Positions 42,409 to 51,779 of a DNA stretch of 64,000 nucleotides are shown here, piece by piece. Position 1 is the stretch's first letter. Every line of letters starts with the position of its first letter. Position numbers and translations under genes: made by a program. The stretch is from Bacteroidaceae bacterium (GTDB lineage Bacteria > Bacteroidota > Bacteroidia > Bacteroidales > Bacteroidaceae), in NCBI GenBank assembly GCA_017516885.1, contig JAFXAR010000001.1, forward strand, positions 1 to 64,000, read 5' to 3'. The notes under the pieces were generated by a model. That model was not told the DNA's origin. It searched no databases and saw only the letters and a program-made list of their open reading frames with translations.

Positions 42409-43482
42409 ATGAAAGATAAAATATTGCATATATTTTTATTTATCCTTCTGTTTCAGGCAGTATCTGCCTCTGCTCAGAATGTTGTGTTCAATGCCGAAAT
42501 TGACACAACTGAGATAAGAATAGGCGAGCAGACAAGGATGCGTCTCAAACTCGGCGTTGATTCGGGACACGAGGTCATTATGCCTAAGGTTGAAAAGGGT
42601 GTAATCAGCGGCGGTGTTGAGATTCTTGATGTTAAGGAGGCAAAAAGCAGCGACGGCAAAAGGGATAATTATACAACGGAACTCACAATTACTTCGTTTG
42701 ATGAGTCCTCGTATGTGATTGCTCCTCTAAGTGCAATTGTTGCCGGCGATACATGCCCCTCAAATCCTCTGGGCCTTAATGTCTTTACTCTTGAAATTGA
42801 TACAACGAAGATTGACAGCATATCAGGAACTGCCGGTATAATAGATGTTGAATTAGGCTGGGAGGACTACAGGGATTCTGTCTATCTTGGGTATATCTCT
42901 ATTTTTGTAGCTGTTGTACTGGCATGGCTAATTGTGCGCCTTGTCAAGAACAAGCCTGTAATCAGAATTATAAAGATAAAGCCCAAACAGCCGTCGCATA
43001 TAGTGGCTATAAACAGGATAAATGATATAAAGTCCGACTCTGCTCTAAATGTTGAAGGTAACGAGAAAGAACTTTATACAAGACTCACCGATGCGCTGCG
43101 CGAGTACATGAAGGAGCGTTTCGGGTTTAATGCCCCTGAGATGATAACTGCCGAAATAGTTGAGGAACTTTCCAAAATTGATGACAAGGAGGGGCTTGGC
43201 GAACTAAAGGCAGTGCTTGAAACCGCTGATTTGGTAAAATTCGCCAAGATGCATCCTTCGGTATACGAAAATAGCAACAATATCTCAAACGCCGCGGAAT
43301 TTGTCAATGCTACAAAGAATGTTGCCGAGGAGAATATTAAGCAGCCTACAGAAAAGAGGATTGTGAACAGGCGGACAAGAAAGCAGAAGATTGTGCTTAT
43401 TGTTTCTGTAACCCTGCTCTCTTTAGTTCTTGCCGCTGTGGTGTTCCTGCTTACAACAGATATATATAACCTGATAAACTGA
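42409..43482 (+). CDS. Bat-cluster accessory membrane protein (DUF4381-like)
   Basis: The 357-residue protein has a signal peptide (ending SASAQ), a beta-rich exported domain (about 20-145), a membrane helix (about 165-185), a cytoplasmic helical segment (ELYTRLTDALREYMKERFG) and a C-terminal membrane helix (about 332-352). The middle helix motif is shared with BatD/DUF4381 proteins. I prefer ATG 42409 over TTG 42388. It lies between the DUF58 and batA genes, where a similar protein is usual in Bacteroidales. Confidence 0.75.
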   Translation: MKDKILHIFLFILLFQAVSASAQNVVFNAEIDTTEIRIGEQTRMRLKLGVDSGHEVIMPKVEKGVISGGVEILDVKEAKSSDGKRDNYTTELTITSFDESSYVIAPLSAIVAGDTCPSNPLGLNVFTLEIDTTKIDSISGTAGIIDVELGWEDYRDSVYLGYISIFVAVVLAWLIVRLVKNKPVIRIIKIKPKQPSHIVAINRINDIKSDSALNVEGNEKELYTRLTDALREYMKERFGFNAPEMITAEIVEELSKIDDKEGLGELKAVLETADLVKFAKMHPSVYENSNNISNAAEFVNATKNVAEENIKQPTEKRIVNRRTRKQKIVLIVSVTLLSLVLAAVVFLLTTDIYNLIN

Positions 43483-43489
43483 TTTTGAT

Positions 43490-44479
43490 ATGACATTCTC
43501 ACAGACAGGATATTTCTTTCTTTTTATTCCGGTTATTGCATATTTGCTATGGTATATCCTAAAAGGAAACCGCTTGAAACCATCAATGAAGGTTTCAACA
43601 GTTAAGGCTTTTGGCAAAAATGTGAAGAGCTATAAAAACTATCTTGTTCATTTGCCGTTTGCGCTTAGGATAATAGCATTTTCTATGATAATAATTATGC
43701 TTGCACGCCCGCAGACAAATGATGAGTGGACCGAGCATAACATTGAAGGAATTGACATTATGCTTGCAACCGATGTCTCTACAAGTATGCTTGCAATGGA
43801 CTTGGAACCCAACAGGCTGGAGGCATCAAAGGCTGTTGCAAAAGAGTTTATCCAAGGCCGGAAAAACGACAATATCGGTCTTACGATATTTGCAGGAGAG
43901 GCGTTTGTGCAATGTCCGCTGACAAGCAATCACACTGTTCTGCAGAATATGCTAAAGGCAGTCGATTGCAATATCGCTGCAAATGGCCTTATTGAGGACG
44001 GAACAGCAATAGGCACGGGAATAGCCTACTCTGTATCGCGCCTTAAGGATAGCAAGGCAAAGTCAAAAGTGATAATACTTCTCACCGACGGCGTGAATAA
44101 CAGAGGCGATTTCTCTCCTGAGGACGCTGCCGGAATAGCAAAGGACTTTGGTGTAAGGATATATGCCATAGGAGTGGGAACTGACAAGAAAACTGCTCCT
44201 TATCCAACACCCTATGGTGTAAGAATGCTAGAGGTTGATATTGATGAAGCAAAGCTCAAAAGCATTGCCGAAACAACTGGTGGCAAATATTTCCGTGCAA
44301 CAGACAACAGCTCGCTCTCTGAGGTGTACAGCGAGATTGACAGGCTTGAGCGCACAAAACTGCATTCAAGCAATTATCAGGAGTATAAGGAAGAGTATCA
44401 GCTGTTTGCTATAATTGCACTTTTGGCATTGCTGCTTGAATTGCTGCTCAGATATACAATATTGAGAAGAATTCCTTAG
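43490..44479 (+). CDS. batA: BatA, VWA membrane protein
   Basis: The 329-residue protein has membrane helices near residues 4-22 and 55-72, a periplasmic or cytoplasmic VWA domain with MIDAS residues in MLATDVSTSMLAMDLEPNR and the distal Asp in LLTDGVNNRG, and a C-terminal membrane helix (about 304-322). In Bacteroides fragilis the Bat proteins aid aerotolerance. It is followed by batB, a paralogue. Confidence 0.9.
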   Translation: MTFSQTGYFFLFIPVIAYLLWYILKGNRLKPSMKVSTVKAFGKNVKSYKNYLVHLPFALRIIAFSMIIIMLARPQTNDEWTEHNIEGIDIMLATDVSTSMLAMDLEPNRLEASKAVAKEFIQGRKNDNIGLTIFAGEAFVQCPLTSNHTVLQNMLKAVDCNIAANGLIEDGTAIGTGIAYSVSRLKDSKAKSKVIILLTDGVNNRGDFSPEDAAGIAKDFGVRIYAIGVGTDKKTAPYPTPYGVRMLEVDIDEAKLKSIAETTGGKYFRATDNSSLSEVYSEIDRLERTKLHSSNYQEYKEEYQLFAIIALLALLLELLLRYTILRRIP

Positions 44480-44509
44480 AGCCTTTTGAATTTTTAAGTT
44501 AAGCTTTTT

Positions 44510-44528
44510 AGAAACTGTTTGCAATATG
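44510..44528 (+). repeat. Dispersed intergenic motif, forward copy
   Basis: AGAAACTGTTTGCAATATG keeps the first half of the motif and runs into the batB ATG (44526). Confidence 0.5.
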
Positions 44529-45581
44529 AGTTTTCATAGTCCTATATATCTTTATCTTTTGCTGCTTATTCCTGTAATTATAGCGGTATACTTCTATTCA
44601 AACTACAGGAGAAAAAGCAGAATAAGGCGTTATGGCGATGCTGAATTGCTTAAAAGCCTTATGCCTTCTATTGCACCGGTGCGTTCAGCAGTGACATTCT
44701 GGCTCTCTTTGCTTGCATTTGCCTTGCTTGTCGTTGCATTGGCACGTCCGCGTTATGGCACTCACAAGGAGACTGTTGTTACCAAGGGCGTTGAGGTGGT
44801 GGTGGCGCTTGACGTCTCTAACTCAATGCTTGCCCAGGATATTTATCCTAACCGCCTTGAGAAGGCCAAGAAACTTATCATGCGCATGATGTCCAAAATC
44901 AAAGGCAACAAGGTTTCCCTTATTGTTTTTGCAGGAGATGCCTTCATACAGCTGCCGGCTACGGAAGATTATGTGTCGGCAAACATGATTGTCAATGAGA
45001 TACAGACTGGGCTTATAAAGAATCAGGGAACAAATGTTGCTGCAGCAATAGACCTTGCAATGAACAGTTTCAGTGACAATGAAAAAATAGGAAAGGCTAT
45101 AGTTGTTATTACTGATGGAGAGAATCATGAAGAGGGTGCAGTTGAGGCTGCTCAGGCTGCAGCCGAGAAGGGAGTGAAACTGTATGTTCTTGGAGTTGGT
45201 ACAACAGACGGAGGCAGAATCCCTTATGTTGAAGATGAAATATTTGGCAAGTACAGAAAGCAAAACAGCGGTGATAAATTCTTGAGAGACAGCAAAGGCG
45301 AAAATGTAATAACAAAACTCAACGAAACAGCTGCAAAGGAGATTGCCGCAGCCGGAAACGGCAGCTATATCAGGGTTGACGACAGTTCGGCGGCTCAGGA
45401 CTACATTGAGAGCGAACTTGGAAAGCTTGCACAGGACGAGGTGAAGTCCGAAGTCTTTACAAAATTCAATGAGCAGTTTGATATAATAGGCCTTATGGCT
45501 TTCATGCTTTTGATAATAGATGTTGTTGCAATTGCAATAATTGACTATGTTTATTATAGGAAAAAATCAGCCGGCAGGTAA
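44526..45581 (+). CDS. batB: BatB, VWA membrane protein
   Basis: The 351-residue paralogue of BatA has N-terminal membrane helices (about 8-24 and 58-76), a VWA domain with VVALDVSNSMLAQDIYPNR and VITDGENHEEG, and a C-terminal membrane helix (about 322-342). Its VWA loops differ from BatA around the metal site, so the two may bind different partners. batC follows after 6 nt. Confidence 0.9.
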   Translation: MSFHSPIYLYLLLLIPVIIAVYFYSNYRRKSRIRRYGDAELLKSLMPSIAPVRSAVTFWLSLLAFALLVVALARPRYGTHKETVVTKGVEVVVALDVSNSMLAQDIYPNRLEKAKKLIMRMMSKIKGNKVSLIVFAGDAFIQLPATEDYVSANMIVNEIQTGLIKNQGTNVAAAIDLAMNSFSDNEKIGKAIVVITDGENHEEGAVEAAQAAAEKGVKLYVLGVGTTDGGRIPYVEDEIFGKYRKQNSGDKFLRDSKGENVITKLNETAAKEIAAAGNGSYIRVDDSSAAQDYIESELGKLAQDEVKSEVFTKFNEQFDIIGLMAFMLLIIDVVAIAIIDYVYYRKKSAGR

Positions 45582-45587
45582 AAGGAT

Positions 45588-46481
45588 ATGAACTCAAATA
45601 CAAGAAAATATTTATTTATTGCACTGTTTGTTGCAGCTTCTCTGCTGACAATATATTTCGTGTATTCATTAGTTGCATTTGGCTCTCCATTGTCAAAGAC
45701 TATGCGTCAGCATCTTGTCAATGGAAACGAATTCCACAAGGACAGTCTTTTCAACAAGGCTGCTGAATCATATTTCAAGTCCGAAGCGCTTGACAAGGAC
45801 AACCCTGTTGCAAACTATAATCTTGCAACCAATATCGCGGTCAAGAACAATGCTTTGCCTAAAGAGGACAGGAACAATGACGTTGTGATTGATGATTATC
45901 TCTATGCCGATACGGTTTTCACTCAGGTGATAGCAAAAGATACCGTTAAGGCAAATGTGGCCAACAGCTGGCGAAATATGGGAGTAATGTATCACCGAAT
46001 TGCCAATGACAAGGAACTTGACACGCTGCTTGTGCAGAAAATTGATTCAATCGCTAAAAACAACCCCGATGCAGATGTAGATGGTTACACTCCGGGCGGG
46101 GACAGATATTCATTGCTTAAGGCAAAGAAAGCCTATGAGAATTCGCTGCGCATAGACCCGGGCAACGAGGAAACCCGCTACAATCTTGCAGTAGTTAATT
46201 ATTTGCTGAAAAAAGAGCAGCAGCAACGGCAAAACCAGCAACAGAACCAGCAGCAACAGCAGAATAACCAGCAGCAACAGCAGAATAATCAACAAGAACA
46301 GCAAGAACAACAGCAAGAACAACAGCTGCAACAGCAACAGCAGCAACAGCAAGAAAAGCAAGAGAAAAGCGAACGCAATCTTGAATCAATAATGCAGAAC
46401 GAGCAGCAGGTGCGCCGGAAAGTCAACGAAGGCGAAGAGCGTAAGCCTGGCTCCAAAAAATACTTTGAGAATAATTGGTAA
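45588..46481 (+). CDS. batC: BatC, TPR protein with Gln-rich tail
   Basis: The 297-residue protein has an N-terminal membrane anchor (about 8-29), tetratricopeptide-type helices (about 43-205; FNKAAESYFKSEALDKDNPVA and YENSLRIDPGNEETRYNLAVVN) and a long Gln-rich stretch (about 208-257) with Asn and Glu, then a charged end. BatC and BatE are the TPR members of the Bat set and probably scaffold the VWA proteins. The Gln tract contains a 21-bp tandem duplication, so its length may vary between strains. Confidence 0.85.
   Translation: MNSNTRKYLFIALFVAASLLTIYFVYSLVAFGSPLSKTMRQHLVNGNEFHKDSLFNKAAESYFKSEALDKDNPVANYNLATNIAVKNNALPKEDRNNDVVIDDYLYADTVFTQVIAKDTVKANVANSWRNMGVMYHRIANDKELDTLLVQKIDSIAKNNPDADVDGYTPGGDRYSLLKAKKAYENSLRIDPGNEETRYNLAVVNYLLKKEQQQRQNQQQNQQQQQNNQQQQQNNQQEQQEQQQEQQLQQQQQQQQEKQEKSERNLESIMQNEQQVRRKVNEGEERKPGSKKYFENNW
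46248..46289 (+). repeat. 21-bp tandem repeat in batC Gln tract
   Basis: Two adjacent 21-bp units (46248-46268 and 46269-46289) differ at one base; each encodes QQQQQNN. The wider region 46215-46355 is a CAG/CAA low-complexity tract. Confidence 0.85.
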
Positions 46482-46512
46482 AACAATAGTATATAAACAG
46501 AATAAGGTGTAA

Positions 46513-48339
46513 ATGAAAAGAATATTATTGACATCGCTGATTCTTTTTCTATTCATCGGTAATTCTATTGCCGATGAACTCTCTTTTACGGCATCTGCCC
46601 CAAAATCAGTAGTTTTGAATCAGCCATTCCGGCTTAGCTACACGATAAACTCGAATGTGAAAAGCGAGCCTCTCCTGGCCGATATGCCAGGGTTTAAGGT
46701 TATTGCCGGTCCGGCATTCTCTGTTATGAACAGTTCTTATGGATTCAATGGAAACAATACTTCATCGGTTGAGGTAACTTTCACATACACGCTCCTTCCA
46801 ATAAAGGAAGGTGAGTTTACACTTCCCGGTGCAAAGATTTCTGTTAACGGCGAGCAACTTGCATCTAATGCCTTGAAAATTAAGGTGCTCCCTGAAGGAC
46901 AGTCATCCGCGTCAGGCACCAGAAACCAAGGACGCCGTGCCGGCGGAGGTGCAAGTACCGAGATTGGTGATGATGAAATATTTGTACGCGCAACGCTTAG
47001 CAAGAGCACCGTATATGAGCAAGAGGCTCTGCTGTTGTCATATAAGCTGTATTTTATGCGGAACATCAGCGATTTGCGCTATCCTTCACTTCCTCAGTTA
47101 AAGGGATTGAATGTTCAGGAGGTAAAGCTTTCGGCAAATAACAGACCTGAACTTGAGCATTACGATGGCCGCAATTACAGCACCCTTCTTCTCAGGCAAT
47201 ATGTGCTCTTTCCGCTTAACAGCGGCGAAGTGACAATCCCTTCACTTGAATTTGAGGCCATAGTAAATGTTGCGGTGCCAGGAGGCGCAGTAGACCCTTG
47301 GGGTATTTTCGGCAGCTACACCCGTACTGTAGAAGTCAATAAGAAACTCAATACTAAGGCGCAGAAGATAACAGTAAAGCCGCTTCCTGCCGGCAAGCCG
47401 TCTGGTTACTATGGCGGTGTAGGAAAGTTCTCTGTCAAGAGTGCGCTGAATGATAGTGTAACATCTACTAATAATGAATTTACACTGAAAATAACTGTTG
47501 ACGGTACAGGAAACCTCAATCTTGTAGGAAATCCGGAAATAGAACTGCCTGATGGCTTTGAAATGTTTGAGCCGGTGGTTACAAACAATTACAAACTGAC
47601 AGCATATGGCTTTAAAGGAGAGAAGGTTTATGAGTACCAAATAACTCCAAAGTCAAGTGGAGATTTTGTGATGCCATCGTTGAAATACTCATATTTCGAT
47701 ACATCGGCAAAAAAGTATAGGACTTTAGAGACCGACAGCTTCAAAATAAAGGTTGAAAGAGCATCTGCTGCCGTTCCGGTATCATCGGGACAACCCATGG
47801 TAAGCAAGGAAAAGGGAAGGATAATTGATACAGACATCCGTCATATTATGCCAGGAAATGACCTGATTGAGGGTGGCGAAGGGAAAATATACACATCAGC
47901 GCTTTACGTTGCAGCATATCCGGGCCTGATTTTGCTTTTCATCCTATTGCTTGTCGCTGAACGCAAGAGGGTGGCTAAGAATGCAAATGTGCTGCTTGTG
48001 CGTAACAAGAAGGCAAACAAGGTTGCTGTCAAGCGTTTAAAAGTGGCCAAGAAACTTATGAAGGAGAACCGCATGAATGAGTTCTATGATGAGATATTAA
48101 AGGCAATGTGGGGATACGTCAGCGATAAATTGAGTATTCCTGTTGCTATGCTTACAAAGGACAATATATCGAATGAGCTTTTGGCAAAGGGTGTCAGTGA
48201 GGGCATCGTGAATGAATTCAAGGAGGTTCTCGACGAGGGCGAATTTGCAAGATATGCTCCTGGAGACAAGGAGGCTGCAATGGAAAAGGTGTTCTCAATG
48301 TCAATAAAGGTAATAAGCAAAATTGAAGATTCAATATAA
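46513..48339 (+). CDS. batD: BatD, exported beta-domain membrane protein
   Basis: The 608-residue protein has a signal peptide (about 1-20) and several Ig-like beta domains. The segments LNQPFRLSYTINSN, ITVDGTGNLNLVGNP and YEYQITPKSSGDFVMPSLKY are typical of BatD. A membrane helix (about 455-478) and a cytoplasmic helical domain with KAMWGYVSDKLSIPVAMLTKDNI follow. It is probably the periplasmic adaptor of the Bat complex. batE follows with a 10-nt gap. Confidence 0.9.
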   Translation: MKRILLTSLILFLFIGNSIADELSFTASAPKSVVLNQPFRLSYTINSNVKSEPLLADMPGFKVIAGPAFSVMNSSYGFNGNNTSSVEVTFTYTLLPIKEGEFTLPGAKISVNGEQLASNALKIKVLPEGQSSASGTRNQGRRAGGGASTEIGDDEIFVRATLSKSTVYEQEALLLSYKLYFMRNISDLRYPSLPQLKGLNVQEVKLSANNRPELEHYDGRNYSTLLLRQYVLFPLNSGEVTIPSLEFEAIVNVAVPGGAVDPWGIFGSYTRTVEVNKKLNTKAQKITVKPLPAGKPSGYYGGVGKFSVKSALNDSVTSTNNEFTLKITVDGTGNLNLVGNPEIELPDGFEMFEPVVTNNYKLTAYGFKGEKVYEYQITPKSSGDFVMPSLKYSYFDTSAKKYRTLETDSFKIKVERASAAVPVSSGQPMVSKEKGRIIDTDIRHIMPGNDLIEGGEGKIYTSALYVAAYPGLILLFILLLVAERKRVAKNANVLLVRNKKANKVAVKRLKVAKKLMKENRMNEFYDEILKAMWGYVSDKLSIPVAMLTKDNISNELLAKGVSEGIVNEFKEVLDEGEFARYAPGDKEAAMEKVFSMSIKVISKIEDSI

Positions 48340-48349
48340 CCGCATAAAT

Positions 48350-49102
48350 ATGATGAAAAGGATATTATACATAGCAATGCTTCTCTTATTGCCCTTGGCT
48401 GCAACAGCCGGCAATGACGCAAAGGAAAATGGCGACAAGGCATACGAAGAGAAGCGTTATTCCGATGCAATTGCCATATACGAAGAGGCTATAAAAGGCG
48501 GAAATGAGAGCAAGCAGCTTTATTACAATCTTGGTAACGCCTATTTCAGAAATAATGAGACCGGCCGTGCCATACTTAACTATGAGCGCGCCTTGAGGCT
48601 TGACCCTGCCGATGAAGACGTAAAGGCCAATCTGGAGTTTGCGAATAAGCTTACCAAAGATGAGGTGGCTGAAGAGTATGAAATATTTCTTGTCACTTGG
48701 TGGAAGGCCTTTGTTAATATGCTTTCAACTGATACATGGGCAATCGTTGCGGTAATGGCGTTTGCTGTTTCTCTTGCAGGCTTGGTTATGATGTTCCTGT
48801 CAAAAAACAGTACAGTGCGCAATAGCGGCATCACAGCATCGGCTGTTTGCTTTGTAATATGCATTATCGCTAATTTTGCGGCATACAGTTCATATTCCCG
48901 AATGACAGACAATTCCAAGGCTATTGTGCTTAAGGAGGAGGTCTCAGTAATGAGCGCGCCGGGTGCAAGCGCTGTGCTGACAAAGGTGCACGAGGGGCGC
49001 AAGCTCAATGCTACGGATGAAACAACCGGCCGCTGGACCAAGATTGAGCTTGAGGACGGCACTGTGGGATGGGTGATGAACAGCGACATTGAACGTATTT
49101 GA
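48350..49102 (+). CDS. batE: BatE, TPR and SH3 protein
   Basis: The roughly 250-residue protein has a signal peptide (ending ATAG), TPR helices (about 25-100; YYNLGNAYFRNNETGRAILNYERAL), two membrane helices (about 128-150 and 158-178) and a C-terminal SH3-like domain (about 190-245; GRKLNATDETTGRWTKIEL then GTVGWVMNSD). This is the standard BatE layout. ATG 48350 or 48353 is the likely start; an upstream ATG overlapping batD is less likely. Confidence 0.87.
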   Translation: MMKRILYIAMLLLLPLAATAGNDAKENGDKAYEEKRYSDAIAIYEEAIKGGNESKQLYYNLGNAYFRNNETGRAILNYERALRLDPADEDVKANLEFANKLTKDEVAEEYEIFLVTWWKAFVNMLSTDTWAIVAVMAFAVSLAGLVMMFLSKNSTVRNSGITASAVCFVICIIANFAAYSSYSRMTDNSKAIVLKEEVSVMSAPGASAVLTKVHEGRKLNATDETTGRWTKIELEDGTVGWVMNSDIERI

Positions 49103-49127
49103 TAATTAAATCAGCTTGCAGATTACT

Positions 49128-49832
49128 ATGGACATAAGCACATTTACCGATATTGACAAATACCTGCTGCTTTCAATGAATGGCAGTGATTCCCTGTTTT
49201 GGGATGGGGTAATGAAAGTCTATACATCAATGGCAATATGGATACCTCTTGTCATTATGCTTGTATATGTGCTTGTGAAAAACAACAATATAAAGGATTT
49301 CTTTGTATTGCTTTTGGTTATTGCCGGTGTTGTTGCCCTGACTGATACAATTTCGTCAACTATATGCAAGCCGTTCTTTGAGCGCTGGCGTCCAACGCGT
49401 GACCCGGTGCTTATGTACATTGTTGATGTTGTTACTGAAACTCGCGGCAAGGATTATGGCTTCACTTCAAGCCATGCTGCAAATTCCTTTGGCATTGCAG
49501 TGTTCATTATGTTGCTTATAAAGAACCGCGCCTTGTCGGTGTGCCTGATTTTATGGGCCTCAATGAATGCCTTCACGCGCATTTATTTGGGCGTTCACTA
49601 TCCTGGAGACATACTTGCCGGAACAATTATAGGCGTTACTGTAGGGTGGGGCATGTACAGGCTCTATCTGTATTTGCAGAAAAGGATGCAGCGCGGTGTG
49701 CGCCGCGACTGGATTTCGGACCAGTACACTGCAAGCGGGTACAGTGTTTCCGATGTCTATTTGCTGCTAATTACAATGTTCGCCACATTTGCCTTTATAC
49801 CGGCAATTTCGTTCTTCACATTTGCTTATTAA
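49128..49832 (+). CDS. PAP2-family phosphatase
   Basis: The 234-residue integral membrane protein has about five to six helices. Phosphatase motif 1 is KPFFERWRP; motif 2 is SSHAANSF, with the usual PSGH Pro and Gly replaced; motif 3 is TRIYLGVHYPGD with the catalytic His and Asp. It likely dephosphorylates undecaprenyl pyrophosphate or a phosphatidyl lipid at the membrane. ATG 49128 is preferred over TTG 49116. It follows batE closely and may be co-transcribed. Confidence 0.8.
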   Translation: MDISTFTDIDKYLLLSMNGSDSLFWDGVMKVYTSMAIWIPLVIMLVYVLVKNNNIKDFFVLLLVIAGVVALTDTISSTICKPFFERWRPTRDPVLMYIVDVVTETRGKDYGFTSSHAANSFGIAVFIMLLIKNRALSVCLILWASMNAFTRIYLGVHYPGDILAGTIIGVTVGWGMYRLYLYLQKRMQRGVRRDWISDQYTASGYSVSDVYLLLITMFATFAFIPAISFFTFAY

Positions 49833-49855
49833 AGCCCTGCAATAGCGTGCGGAAA

Positions 49856-50359
49856 TTACGCATCGTACATTTCAATAAACTCATAACTGTTGCCTGCCAA
49901 TGAGAGGTAGCGCATGAATTCGCTCTGTGAGATGACAACTGTTGCGCAGTTGTCATTGGGGTGAAAGCTCAGCGACTGTTCCTTTTTCAGGTTCTCGTCA
50001 AGAAACAGATGCACATGGTTCTCTGTGTCGTTTATAAGCCCGAAAGGAGATACTGAACCGGGGCAAAGGCCAAGATATTTCTCCATTCTTTGCGGTGAGG
50101 CAAATGACAGTTTTCCCTGATGAAGCCGTTTCTCAAGGTCATGTATGTCAAGGTCGCGCTCGCAGTCAAGCACAACAAGATAGTGCCTGTTGCCCTTGTG
50201 GTTGCGGAAGAAGAGGTTCTTGCAATGCTTTGAACCATCTTTCTGCCAATATTTTCGTGCAATTTCAATAGTGGGCGCTTCGGGATGTGTGTAGTGGGTG
50301 TGCTCAATGCCGTTCTTTCTGAGGAACGCAAGCACCTTTTCAATCTTTTCGTTATCCAT
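49856..50359 (-). CDS. YbaK/ProX-type aminoacyl-tRNA deacylase
   Basis: The 167-residue cytoplasmic protein has the YbaK fold, with HYTHPEAPTIEIA, the conserved Lys in CKNLFFRNHKGNRHYLVVL, and GSVSPFGLINDTENHVHLFLD, the loop typical of ProXp-ala proteins. It should clear mischarged Ala-tRNAPro. ATG 50359 gives the family start (MDNEKIEKVLAFL). It follows the threonine aldolase gene by 10 nt and converges with the PAP2 gene. Confidence 0.88.
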   Translation of the reverse strand: MDNEKIEKVLAFLRKNGIEHTHYTHPEAPTIEIARKYWQKDGSKHCKNLFFRNHKGNRHYLVVLDCERDLDIHDLEKRLHQGKLSFASPQRMEKYLGLCPGSVSPFGLINDTENHVHLFLDENLKKEQSLSFHPNDNCATVVISQSEFMRYLSLAGNSYEFIEMYDA

Positions 50360-50369
50360 GGCCAAACGC

Positions 50370-51416
50370 TTATAAATTCTCAATATCCCTGCATAGTGCA
50401 TCAACATTCTCCTCTTTTGTCGCCCAGCTTGTGCAGAAGCGTACGATGTCATGCTCCTCATCATATCTGCCCCAGAATTCGGGCACATATTTTTCTGCGA
50501 GGAACTCCTGCTGTTTCTTAGTGAGAATAGGGAACTGCATGTTTGTTGTAGATGGAATCCACATTCTTATCCCTCTCTTCTCAAATGCTGAGCGTATTTT
50601 TGCAGCGAGCCTGTCGGCATGCTTCGCAAGGCTGAAGTAAAGGCACTCGCTGCCTCCTTTCAACAGTTCGCTGAACTGTATTCCCAGCAACCGTCCTTTA
50701 GCAAGCATGCCGCCGTGCTGCTTGATGGCATAGCGGAAACTGCGGTGCATCTCCTCGCCTTTAAATACTACAGCCTCACCAAAAAGTGCTCCCACCTTTG
50801 TTCCGCCAATGTAGAAGGCATCGCATAAACTTGCAAGGTCGGCAATTGTAAAGTCGCACCCTTCGGCCATCAGCCCGTATCCCAATCTTGCTCCGTCAAC
50901 AAAAAGGTGGAGGCCATGGGCGTGGCAGAATTCGGAAATGGCTGTCAGTTCGGCTTTGGTATATATGAGGCCATTCTCGGCAGGGCATGAGATGTATACC
51001 ATGCCCGGCTGCACTGTGTGTTCGTGCGAACAGTCATTCCAGTGATTATGGTAGCACTCTGCAATCTGCCGGGCGGAAAGCCGCCCATCGGCCGATGGCA
51101 GTGCAATTACCTTGTGTCCGGTAGCCTCAGGAGCGCCGGTCTCATGTACGTTTATATGTCCGCTGTCGGCCGAAATTACTCCCTGATAACTGCGCAGCAG
51201 GGCATCGATTACTGTAACATTCGCCTGCGTGCCTCCCACAAGGAACTCTACGCCCACTGTGTTGTCATTGCAATGCTCGCGTACAATAGCGCGTGCCCGC
51301 TCACAGTATTCATCGCATCCGTAACCGATGTGCTGCTCAAGGTTGCTTGCTGTCAGTGCCTCAATAATGGCGGGGTGTGCTCCCTCAATATAATCTGAAT
51401 CAAATCTTATTTTCAT
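50370..51416 (-). CDS. Low-specificity threonine aldolase-like enzyme
   Basis: The 348-residue PLP enzyme belongs to the beta-eliminating lyase family: HINVHETGAPEATGHKV, LFVDGARLGYGL and the PLP Lys in YIGGTKVGALFGEAVV (near 209). It should split threonine or allo-threonine into glycine and acetaldehyde. Substrate preference cannot be read from sequence. It is the first gene of a two-gene unit with the tRNA editing protein. Confidence 0.88.
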   Translation of the reverse strand: MKIRFDSDYIEGAHPAIIEALTASNLEQHIGYGCDEYCERARAIVREHCNDNTVGVEFLVGGTQANVTVIDALLRSYQGVISADSGHINVHETGAPEATGHKVIALPSADGRLSARQIAECYHNHWNDCSHEHTVQPGMVYISCPAENGLIYTKAELTAISEFCHAHGLHLFVDGARLGYGLMAEGCDFTIADLASLCDAFYIGGTKVGALFGEAVVFKGEEMHRSFRYAIKQHGGMLAKGRLLGIQFSELLKGGSECLYFSLAKHADRLAAKIRSAFEKRGIRMWIPSTTNMQFPILTKKQQEFLAEKYVPEFWGRYDEEHDIVRFCTSWATKEENVDALCRDIENL

Positions 51417-51433
51417 ATTCCCAGTTTGTGATT

Positions 51434-51453
51434 TATAAATTCAATCAGCTTCT
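51434..51453 (-). repeat. Dispersed intergenic motif, reverse copy
   Basis: TATAAATTCAATCAGCTTCT is the reverse complement of the consensus with one change. Confidence 0.55.
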
Positions 51454-51460
51454 TTAGCGG

Positions 51461-51468
51461 CGAAGATA
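51461..51468 (-). promoter_or_regulatory. Candidate -7 box of threonine aldolase operon
   Basis: The minus strand reads TTTTTCACTATCTTCG, nearly identical to the sbcD promoter region. It lies 44 nt before ATG 51416. Confidence 0.5.
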
Positions 51469-51779
51469 GTGAAAAACATTGTATCATTGCGATTGTGCAG
51501 CTCTTTTTTTCGTGCAGAAATGCACAAACCTGATACCGCGAATCTCTTTGCTTAATGGCTGTTCAGGCATCATAACTGAACGAATATCGCAAAGATGCAA
51601 AAACAAAGCCAAAGGCGGCCGGAACAAGAATGAACCGGCAAAAATAAAAGATTGCTAATTTAAAGAACTTCCCTTAAGTGTTTATTTGTGTTAAATAATA
51701 CAAAATAATATGGTGTATGTGTTGTATTCCGCATATCCAATGTATTATATTTATATGGGAATTTTAAAATATTGTTTAT

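Larger units (their letters stand above)
51417..51779. other. AT-rich divergent intergenic region
   Basis: The left part has a reverse motif copy (51434-51453) and a minus-strand -7 box. The middle holds nothing I can assign. The right 130 nt are strongly AT-rich and lead to the zinc-ribbon gene; several TATA-like runs occur but no clear promoter. Confidence 0.4.
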
